NCBI GenBank assembly: GCA_900544975.1
Contig: UQXI01000016.1
Span: 1 to 55,217, forward strand
DNA length: 55,217 bases
Reading direction: 5' to 3'
From: an uncultured Eubacteriales bacterium
Lineage (GTDB): Bacteria; Bacillota; Clostridia; Oscillospirales; Oscillospiraceae
Made by a program: the position numbers and the translations under genes. Within the stretch, counting starts at the first letter, position 1; each line of letters starts with the position of its first letter. Positions 49,248-55,217 of this stretch are shown piece after piece. The notes under the pieces are model-generated. The model was not told where the DNA came from and did not search any database. It saw nothing but the letters and a program-made list of their open reading frames with translations.

Positions 49248-49793
49248 ATGAACAAGATTTTGGATGAAAATAAGGCGCTGTGGAACAAGGCTGTGGCCTT
49301 TCACGGCCACGCCTGCGGGGGACTCACCATTGGCTACAAGGCCTCCCTTTACGCCATGGAGCTGCTGGAGCTGACTTTCTCCGGAGACGAGGAGGTAGTG
49401 TGTGTCGCCGAGAACGACGCCTGCGGGGTGGATGCCATTCAGGCGCTGCTGGGGTGCTCGGTTGGCAAGGGAAATCTGCTGTTTCACATGCGGGGCAAGC
49501 AGGCCTTTTCCTTCTACAACCGCAGGACCGGAAAATCCGTCCGCCTGGTGCTGAAGCAGAGGCCCCAGGGCATGACCCGACAGGAATCCTTCGACTATTA
49601 TCAGGGCCTTGTGCCGGAGGATATGTTCGATGTGAAGGAAACCTCCATCCGTCTTCCTGAAAGAGCCAGACTCTTTGACTCCTACACCTGCGACTGCTGC
49701 GGCGAGACCACCGGCGCCAACTGGATTCGCCTGGTGGGAGACAAAAAGCTGTGTCTGGACTGCTGCGGGAGCTATGACCGGTTCCAGGTGTAA
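49248..49793 (+). CDS. FmdE-family protein with C-terminal zinc-ribbon
   Basis: A 181-residue protein of the FmdE family, named from the molybdenum formylmethanofuran dehydrogenase operon of methanogens. Visible are FHGHACGGLTIGYKAS (residues 14-30), AENDACGVDAIQALLGCSVGKGNL and FYNRRTGKSVRLVL, then a C-terminal four-Cys element CDCCGETT...CLDCC. Function in bacteria is unclear; conserved His/Cys residues suggest metal or cofactor binding. ATG 49248 has AAAGGAG upstream. It ends the methyltransferase-ABC cassette. Confidence 0.9.
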   Translation: MNKILDENKALWNKAVAFHGHACGGLTIGYKASLYAMELLELTFSGDEEVVCVAENDACGVDAIQALLGCSVGKGNLLFHMRGKQAFSFYNRRTGKSVRLVLKQRPQGMTRQESFDYYQGLVPEDMFDVKETSIRLPERARLFDSYTCDCCGETTGANWIRLVGDKKLCLDCCGSYDRFQV

Positions 49794-50190
49794 TCATTTC
49801 TGCAATGCAACGCCCTCTCCACTTGCATAAGAACGGGGAGGGCACTTATTATAATAAGAGAAGCCTTCTTTTGGGACTTCAGGAGGTTCTGTTTTGGTAC
49901 TTCTGGAATTACCGTCGTCCGGCTGGGGCGCGGGAACCGCTTTGGTTGTGAATTGCTTGACATGAATGACGGACGGACGGCCCAGACCCTGCCGGACACG
50001 CTTGATGAGACCGATGCCGATGTCCAGTTCCGCTTCATCTGACGGGTAGTAGATGTACACCCGACTTTCTTCATCATACCAGCCGTTTTTTGCGGAAAGC
50101 CCCATCCGGTCAAGCAGGAGGCCGTAAAGCAGCTGGGCGTCTGTGGAGAGATTCTTGAACTGCGCAGCCTGTCTTGCAATTTATAAAAGT
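49794..50190 (-). pseudogene. Broken replication initiator protein A (plasmid/ICE RepA)
   Basis: On the minus strand the family's N-terminal FYKLQ appears in one frame (about 50188), then NLSTDAQLLYGLLLDRMGLS, NGWYDEESRVYIYYP in another. Next comes GLIKRVRQGLGRPSVIHVK, with the region between these (about 40 residues) missing, and then SRSTKTEPPEVPKE, the usual linker. So the gene has a frameshift, an internal deletion, and no DNA-binding remainder. RepA_N-type initiators mark plasmids and conjugative elements; this is a scar of one. Confidence 0.82.
49812..49843 (+). terminator. Stem-loop after FmdE cassette
   Basis: GCCCTCTCC and GGGGAGGGC pair with one G-U, 19 bases after the stop, followed by an AT-rich ACTTATTATAAT stretch. 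Position fits termination of the cassette. Confidence 0.6.
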
Positions 50191-50212
50191 GTATAATTTT
50201 CGAAAAAATTTC

Positions 50213-50242
50213 TTGACACATAGTGGCTGAATATGTTAATAT
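50213..50242 (+). promoter_or_regulatory. SigmaA promoter of the secreted-peptide/ABC unit
   Basis: A perfect TTGACA (50213-50218) and TAATAT (50237-50242) are 18 bases apart. The predicted transcript has a leader of about 280 bases before the secreted-protein gene at 50528. Confidence 0.7.
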
Positions 50243-50249
50243 TGCTATA

Positions 50250-50527
50250 TACCAAGCGGCGTTAAATCTAAATTTGGAAGACTATCTTCCAAGGAGGGGA
50301 TTCCAATGGTTTGTGAGTCGGAGCGCCAGATGCAGTAGGCTCAATTGGGGCGTTAGGCGTATTGCTTTCTGGTAATAAACACATGGGTCGTATTCGCTTT
50401 GAGGTGGCTGGTAGCTTCTAAAACTGTAATGGAAATGGCATATATATGAGGCTATGCCCCGCAACTGTGTGCTAATTGCAGCTGAGCCAATAAATAATTA
50501 GCGGTAATTATTAAAATGGAGGATAAA
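50250..50527 (+). other. Long leader with hairpin and possible 10-codon ORF
   Basis: A stem TTGGAAGA/TCTTCCAA (50274-50292) lies just before AAGGAGGGG and an ATG at 50306; the frame MVCESERQMQ-stop ends at 50338. This is a well-formed ribosome site before a tiny open frame. The rest of the leader contains no recognised riboswitch. It may be an attenuating upstream ORF or the remnant of a gene. Confidence 0.4.
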
Positions 50528-50941
50528 ATGAAAATAATTAAAAAATTGATTTCTACAGTCCTTGCACTTGCAATTGTCTTTACGTTCTCTTCTGTTGCTT
50601 TTGCTGTAGAGAAGGAGAGTGTGGAGCCGCTGGCAACTTGCAACCACACGTGGAACGCAGGTTACACAGAGTACATTGAAAATGCAAGCATAAACGCGAC
50701 AAGTACAACTTGTCAGCGCCGTGCAGTTACCACCAAAACTTGTACAAAATGTGGCCAAACAACAGTTACTTATAGCTATACTAATCCAATGCCCCACAGT
50801 AATTATAATTTAAATGCGACATGCAACGGATATCAGCAGACTCTCACATACAAATGTCGTTATTGCGAAACCATTACCAAGAAAACCCAAAAGTGTCCCG
50901 GCGCCGGTCATAGTGGATTATGTCCCTATCTCCCCTTCTGA
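50528..50941 (+). CDS. Small secreted cysteine-rich protein, candidate peptide effector
   Basis: A 137-residue protein with a Sec signal peptide (MKIIKKLISTVLALAIVF..., cleavage predicted after AFA, residue 26). The mature 111 residues contain nine cysteines, with two CxxC pairs (CTKC and CRYC), the N-terminal CNHTWNAGYTEY and a hydrophobic end GLCPYLPF. GGAGG precedes the ATG at 50528. The gene is AT-rich and followed by a hairpin and a two-permease ABC transporter. Function unknown; a bacteriocin-like or surface protein is possible. Confidence 0.8.
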   Translation: MKIIKKLISTVLALAIVFTFSSVAFAVEKESVEPLATCNHTWNAGYTEYIENASINATSTTCQRRAVTTKTCTKCGQTTVTYSYTNPMPHSNYNLNATCNGYQQTLTYKCRYCETITKKTQKCPGAGHSGLCPYLPF

Positions 50942-50954
50942 TTTTTAATGCTAA

Positions 50955-50991
50955 ACTGGCCTCTGCCCTCGGTAAGGGGACAGAGGCCAGT
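50955..50991 (+). terminator. Stem-loop between secreted protein gene and ABC genes
   Basis: ACTGGCCTCTG and CAGAGGCCAGT pair perfectly, with an inner CCT/AGG pairing. There is no U-tract after it. It may set a lower transcript level for the ABC genes, as often seen between a secreted-peptide gene and its transporter or immunity genes. Confidence 0.55.
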
Positions 50992-51016
50992 CCTATGAAA
51001 GAAAGCGAGGTTTTTT

Positions 51017-52903
51017 GTGGGCATTATCGTGAAGCTATTCAAACACACGCCAATCTATTCCATACTTTTGGTCTGCCTGCTTGCTGTGGGTATTGCGTTT
51101 TCCTCCATTGGCTTTTCCTTTTATCAATCCGCAAGGCAGCAGCAAGCGGAAGTCTATGGGAGTTATACCACGGCGGCAATTCCTTTTAACGAGGAGGCTC
51201 CGGGTTTTATGCCCGTTGAAACAGGAAAATTCAAATGGGAAGCGGTTAGCCTTGAACAACTGCTACAGGATGCACCGGTGCGTTATAAGCTGGATCGTCG
51301 GGTTTGTCTTGGCGCCGTCGTTGCGGATATGGCCAGTTGGACGCCGGCTGCAAATATGCTGAGCTACACACCGGAAGCAGATTGTCCCTACGCAGCGTCT
51401 GTGTTTGCTGTACGGTGCGACAGTGTGCAGACCGATGCGGAGGAATCCTATGCGGAAACCTACGATCAGGATGGCAATTTACTCAGTACGGAAGCAATTA
51501 CCAGCACCCGGTATCATGGTTCGTTTTCTGTCTTAGAAACAATCTGCTTTATGGATCGAGGCGTTTCCATGCCTGAATTTGTAGATCCTGAAACAGGAAG
51601 CTCTCATTCGGTCGGTTTACCGCCGGAATTGCTGGAGATAGATACAGAGTTAGTCAACCGGGATGGCACACCCGCTTTTGAGGAAGGAAAAACCTATCTG
51701 ATCCGCGGGGACTGTACGCTCAACACGAGCGGTACAAAAACGGGATATTTTTTCCTGAGAAACGGCGCCGCCAGCACGGGTATGGAAGAATGCATTGTAG
51801 ACGGAAGGCGATCTATGGTGCTTTCTGAGGAGACGCTCCCTCTGTACACGGAATTTACCGGCAGTGTGGATGATTTTTTAGCCAGCGAGGAAGGGACCTC
51901 CTGGCGGGATACCATCATCCCGGCAGTAGAGCAGAATTATCACGCCGCAAAGCTGATGCTTTCTGATAACGTGAGCAGTATGTACTGGTTCAATACCGGT
52001 GAGGCGTCCATTCTGGAGGGACGGCTTTTTACCGACGACGAATATCAAACCGGTCAGGCTGTTTGTCTTGTCAGCGCCGACTATGCGGAGCGCAATGGCT
52101 TATCTGTGGGCGATACGCTGACTATGGAATTGTTCCATCCTCGTATCGACTCTATGCGTTCCGGCGGAGGTGAAACAGACGCTACCTGTATGTTGATGGA
52201 TCCCTGCTTGCCCAATAACAGCTTGGAGCTTCAGAAGATATACACCATTGTTGGTATTTACACCGCCCCTGCGCTTGCAAGCGGAGCCTATGCCTTCGGA
52301 CCGGATACCATTCTTGCTCCCAAAGCCTCTGTTCCCGGCGCCGCAGACTTTGAGGACGACGGTACATACATTCCACTTCTGAATTCTGCCATGATTCCAA
52401 ACGGAACCCAGGAAAAGCTAAACGCTTTCCTGGAAGAGAAGGGCTTTGGCGGAAGTCTGCTGTTTTTCGACCAGGGATATACACAGGCCAGCTCCGCAGT
52501 TTCTGCACTGATGAGCAACGCCCTGCGGCTATTTGTGGCAGGCAGTGCATTTTGGGCAATCACTACTGGTTTGTTCCTGTTTCTCTGCCTATATAAAATG
52601 GGGCCAACGATGCGTTCCCTCCGCCGCATGGGCGTGAGCAGTAAAGCATGTTGGTATGAAATACAAGCGGCTATGCTGCCAATGGTATTGGGAGCCGTGC
52701 TTTTGGGTGCAGCTTTCAGCGTACTGTCCTTTCAACAGGTTGGACAAATGCTGCTGTCCATCCAAATGGATCTGCCCTTAGGCACCATTCTGGTAGATGC
52801 GGTAAGCAAACTTGTCATTTTGCTGCTTTTGGAGGGACTTTGCGCATGGCGCCTCACCAAAGCGAACCTGATGCAAAAAGGGAAACGAGGGAAAACGGCA
52901 TGA
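51017..52903 (+). CDS. FtsX/MacB-like ABC transporter permease, large extracellular domain
   Basis: A 628-residue protein with one N-terminal membrane segment (about 12-33, IYSILLVCLLAVGIAFSSIGF), a large extracytoplasmic domain (about 40-490) and three C-terminal segments including LRLFVAGSAFWAITTGLFLFLCLY. This is the MacB/FtsX arrangement used for efflux or mechanotransmission rather than uptake. GTG start at 51017, 6 bases after GAGG; a second GTG at 51029 is also possible. It overlaps the next permease by 4 bases. Probable partner of the secreted protein. Confidence 0.88.
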   Translation: MGIIVKLFKHTPIYSILLVCLLAVGIAFSSIGFSFYQSARQQQAEVYGSYTTAAIPFNEEAPGFMPVETGKFKWEAVSLEQLLQDAPVRYKLDRRVCLGAVVADMASWTPAANMLSYTPEADCPYAASVFAVRCDSVQTDAEESYAETYDQDGNLLSTEAITSTRYHGSFSVLETICFMDRGVSMPEFVDPETGSSHSVGLPPELLEIDTELVNRDGTPAFEEGKTYLIRGDCTLNTSGTKTGYFFLRNGAASTGMEECIVDGRRSMVLSEETLPLYTEFTGSVDDFLASEEGTSWRDTIIPAVEQNYHAAKLMLSDNVSSMYWFNTGEASILEGRLFTDDEYQTGQAVCLVSADYAERNGLSVGDTLTMELFHPRIDSMRSGGGETDATCMLMDPCLPNNSLELQKIYTIVGIYTAPALASGAYAFGPDTILAPKASVPGAADFEDDGTYIPLLNSAMIPNGTQEKLNAFLEEKGFGGSLLFFDQGYTQASSAVSALMSNALRLFVAGSAFWAITTGLFLFLCLYKMGPTMRSLRRMGVSSKACWYEIQAAMLPMVLGAVLLGAAFSVLSFQQVGQMLLSIQMDLPLGTILVDAVSKLVILLLLEGLCAWRLTKANLMQKGKRGKTA

Positions 52904-54087
52904 AGCAAGCGAATGCATACGCCCTGCCTGTTCTTATGCTGAAGACGCTGCTGCGCAGAAAGATAAGCAGTGTGATATTAACTGCGGCAATCCTCATAGC
53001 TACGCTGGCGAGCGTGATCCTGTGCGGTTTACGGATTAGACAGGAGACGGCTATCACAGAAATGATAAAAAACACACAAATTCGCTGCACTGTCACCAAC
53101 GCGAAAGGCAGCGGTGTGGACGATTTAAACGTAGGTTCCTTCTATGTAGATATGCTTACGGGACTGCGGCACAGCCGAGGATGCTTTTTAGACGAATATG
53201 TGGAGGATGTACAGGCGTTGGCCGTTGAGAAGCTGGCGCAGCCGGCAGGGGCTGAAATCCGCCGGATTTATACACAAACTTCCGACCCGGATTTGCAGGC
53301 AATCAACAGGGGAACGGTTGTATTTTACGACGATTGGTCCGACGAGTGCCTGATGGGAAGTGCGGTTGTGTGTCTTGTCACAGAAGATTTGCTTCAAGAA
53401 ACGCGCAGTGACAGCAGCGGAAAATCCTATATTACAATTGCCCGACAAAATGGGGTGGAAATAACCCTTCAGGTGATTGGTACAGTTGCAGGGCAGATGT
53501 CCCGACGTGTTTACTGTCCGTTTTATACAAGTCTGCACAATGGAGAATCCGAGACATTCCAATTGGCAAGCTGTTCCTTTACCATCCGCAGCAATCAGAT
53601 TTTAGAGGAAAGCAAGCAAAAGCTGTATGAATATTTTGTTCACCCAGTTTCCACTGCATCGAACAGCTACATGACAGCGGGACTTTTGGTGCACGACGAA
53701 ATTTATTTGCGATCATTGGGAGAACTGCAAAATAATTTGGCTGTCTTACAGGTAATTCTCCCTACCTTAGTTGCAATTACCGGTTGCGTAGGCTTCCTAT
53801 CTGCTTATTTAACCAATCGAAGGCGGAAAAAGGAGTTTGCGGTGATGCGATGTATCGGGATCAAGAGGAGCGGCGTTTTTCTCCAGATTTTTTTAGAACA
53901 GGGTTTTTTAGCTGTGTGTGGCTGTGGCCTGGGTATCCTTTTGGGTTTATTATTGGGAGAAGCGTTTTTCCCAGGCACGTTCTTTCTGATCGCGATTTGC
54001 TTGGTAGTTGATTTGCTGGGAGCGGTTGTAGCTGCCTTGCAGATCAGTCGTGTGAGTGTCATGAAGTTGATGAAGATGGAGGAATGA
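52900..54087 (+). CDS. FtsX/MacB-like ABC transporter permease, second subunit
   Basis: A 395-residue FtsX-type permease with an N-terminal membrane segment (ISSVILTAAILIATLASVILCG), an extracytoplasmic domain and three C-terminal segments beginning LAVLQVILPTLVAITGCVGFLSAY, followed by the coupling motif EFAVMRCIGIKRSGVF. The ATG at 52900 sits in the end of the upstream permease, with GAGGG upstream; earlier in-frame starts read over the other gene. It forms the heterodimer expected from having two unequal permeases. Confidence 0.88.
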   Translation: MKQANAYALPVLMLKTLLRRKISSVILTAAILIATLASVILCGLRIRQETAITEMIKNTQIRCTVTNAKGSGVDDLNVGSFYVDMLTGLRHSRGCFLDEYVEDVQALAVEKLAQPAGAEIRRIYTQTSDPDLQAINRGTVVFYDDWSDECLMGSAVVCLVTEDLLQETRSDSSGKSYITIARQNGVEITLQVIGTVAGQMSRRVYCPFYTSLHNGESETFQLASCSFTIRSNQILEESKQKLYEYFVHPVSTASNSYMTAGLLVHDEIYLRSLGELQNNLAVLQVILPTLVAITGCVGFLSAYLTNRRRKKEFAVMRCIGIKRSGVFLQIFLEQGFLAVCGCGLGILLGLLLGEAFFPGTFFLIAICLVVDLLGAVVAALQISRVSVMKLMKMEE

Positions 54088-54090
54088 TGT

Positions 54091-54756
54091 ATGAAGTACC
54101 TGCAAGCAAATGAGGTAGCCTATACCTACCGAAATAAATACCAAACTGTACATGCCTTGCGCGGTGTCAGCGCAGATTTCATGCCAGGAAAAATGTACGC
54201 TATCATCGGTTCCTCCGGCAGCGGCAAAACTACATTTTTGTCTTTGCTGGCGGGGCTGGATGTGCCGTCGGCCGGTAGCATTACCTGGAATGGGGAAGCG
54301 ACTGCCCAGCTTGACCGGGATGCCTACCGGCTGGAACATGTCTCGGTGATCTATCAGAACTTCAACCTGTTTTCTCACTTGACTGCGCTGGAAAACGCTG
54401 CTTATCCCCTGTATGTCCGAAAAACGGCGAGAAAAGAAGCGGATATGCTGGCCCAGGAAAAGCTGTTGGCTGTAGGTCTGGAGGAGGAGCAGCTTGGGCG
54501 CTTTCCGAACATGCTCTCAGGAGGAGAGCAGCAGCGGGTGGCCATCGCCCGTGCTTTGGCGGCAGGCAGCGAAATCATTCTGGCCGATGAGCCAACCGGC
54601 AACCTGGACAGCGAGAACAGCCGCAACATTGTGGAAATTTTGCAAAAACTTGCCTACGAGGAAAACCGCTGCGTCATTATCGTTACCCATGATCCTGCGG
54701 TTGCGGAAGCTGCGGATACGGTACTGCATATGCAAGACGGCAAGCTGGCTATGTAG
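54091..54756 (+). CDS. MacB/LolD-type ABC transporter ATP-binding protein
   Basis: A 221-residue ATPase with Walker A GSSGSGKTT (40-48), Q-loop VIYQNFNLF, signature LSGGEQQRVAIARAL, Walker B IILADEPTGNLD and the switch histidine in IIVTHDPAVAE. These match the MacB/LolD/BceA branch. It begins 3 bases after the second permease with GGAGGAATG as ribosome site. It powers the two-permease transporter. Confidence 0.95.
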   Translation: MKYLQANEVAYTYRNKYQTVHALRGVSADFMPGKMYAIIGSSGSGKTTFLSLLAGLDVPSAGSITWNGEATAQLDRDAYRLEHVSVIYQNFNLFSHLTALENAAYPLYVRKTARKEADMLAQEKLLAVGLEEEQLGRFPNMLSGGEQQRVAIARALAAGSEIILADEPTGNLDSENSRNIVEILQKLAYEENRCVIIVTHDPAVAEAADTVLHMQDGKLAM

Positions 54757-54808
54757 ACGTCAATGCAGGAAAAGAATGGATGAGAGTTCCCAACCATACA
54801 TAAACATC

Positions 54809-54840
54809 CCCCTCTTTTGCATTGCGCGGAAGAGGGGGAA
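54809..54840 (+). terminator. Stem-loop after the ABC operon
   Basis: CCCCCTCTT and AAGAGGGGG pair around a loop of about 13 bases, 52 bases after the ATPase stop. No U-tract follows, so it is a candidate only. Confidence 0.6.
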
Positions 54841-55062
54841 TCACTTGCATTCTGAGTTATTTTCCACGTAGCACCAGGGTCTGGCAACAGATGCAAAGCT
54901 GCCGCTCCCAGTAATGACTACGGGATTCAGGCTGCCGCTGGTGCAGCGGATGATCAGTAGATTGCCGTTGTTGTCCCGGCCTCCCATTGCGCGGGAATAC
55001 CGGGATTGCAGCGCCACATTCTCAGAAATGTGAGGAACAGGTGGTTCCCAGGGCAACAGCAT
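54841..55062 (-). CDS. Small hypothetical protein
   Basis: A 73-residue open frame with protein-like composition: it reads PHISENVALQSRYSRAMGGRDN, split by no stop, then LLIIRCTSGSLNPVVITGSG and ends WCYVENNSECK. There is no strong ribosome site before the ATG at 55062. It might be a short gene or the tail of a degraded one; I recognise no family. Confidence 0.4.
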   Translation of the reverse strand: MLLPWEPPVPHISENVALQSRYSRAMGGRDNNGNLLIIRCTSGSLNPVVITGSGSFASVARPWCYVENNSECK

Positions 55063-55069
55063 TTACTTT

Positions 55070-55097
55070 TTGAAAAGACGAGTAGATATGCTATAAT
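55070..55097 (+). promoter_or_regulatory. SigmaA promoter directed out of the right edge
   Basis: TTGAAA (55070-55075) and a perfect TATAAT (55092-55097) are 16 bases apart. Downstream to the window end I see only a 14-codon frame (ATG at 55109, stop at 55153), so the gene it serves lies beyond or is an RNA. Confidence 0.6.
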
Positions 55098-55217
55098 AAG
55101 CTGGGGCGATGAAGGTGGAGATTCAGAAATTGCTGGAAGGAATCAGACAGTAGAGGATCTCCGGCGCAGTTGGGGGAATTTGCGGCACAAATTAGAGGAT
55201 ATTCTTATAATCAGATT

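Overview
The window reads as chromosome of an anaerobic, spore-former-type Firmicute of the gut Oscillospiraceae/Clostridia group (inference). The signs are a GC-rich backbone with strong GGAGG ribosome sites, a ptb-buk pair, a ferredoxin-linked 2-oxoacid oxidoreductase, HPr kinase, a T-box leader on thrS, LuxS/Pfs, an SLH-anchored subtilase, and a chromosomal Tet(M)-like GTPase. No rRNA, tRNA or CRISPR array was seen.

Layout. 1-2.0 kb (-): a Tet(M)-like translation GTPase running off the left edge; its tip loop does not look like a resistance protein. 2.1-10.0 kb (-): one long surface-glycopolymer operon (two O-antigen-ligase/polymerase-like proteins, two paralogous GT2 transferases, a flippase, a CDP-glycerol glycerophosphotransferase and glycerol-3-phosphate cytidylyltransferase) from a promoter near 10.08 kb. 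10.2-12.1 kb (-): thioredoxin, a minimal MGMT-fold protein, a P-loop kinase-like protein and a nitroreductase. 12.2-14.7 kb (+): feoA-feoB plus a 46-residue FeoB-associated Cys-rich protein, with a palindromic operator at the promoter. 14.7-21.2 kb (-): ptb-buk-ATPase-ferredoxin-VorB-VorA-VorC-IlvE, which together form a complete route from branched-chain amino acids to branched acids with ATP and reduced ferredoxin.

21.5-25.9 kb (+): LURP-one protein, HAD phosphatase, LuxS, MTA/SAH nucleosidase, MATE transporter, second HAD protein. 26.0-28.0 kb: a two-gene membrane-protein operon divergent from a TetR regulator, sharing an inverted-repeat operator; one membrane protein carries a C-terminal block of three 11-residue repeats with its own internal ribosome site. 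28.1-35.9 kb: rpmB (-), hprK (+), a repeat-rich spacer, a T-box leader and TGS-less thrS, an isochorismatase-fold hydrolase, a flavodoxin-fold reductase, a decapitated gene remnant and a GH38-like glycosidase.

36-55.2 kb is more accessory: a small lipoprotein, tandem AraC regulators (-), a 1734-residue subtilase with three SLH domains, a frameshifted oligopeptide-binding-protein remnant, a five-gene cassette (methyltransferase, FecB-type binding protein, FecCD permease, ATPase, FmdE), a broken RepA replication initiator, and finally a promoter-led unit encoding a small secreted Cys-rich protein followed by two FtsX-type permeases and a MacB-type ATPase. The two last cassettes, lying among mobile-element and gene scars, are the best candidates for poorly described systems: a chelated-metal uptake/processing module tied to FmdE, and a secreted peptide with its own ABC transporter.
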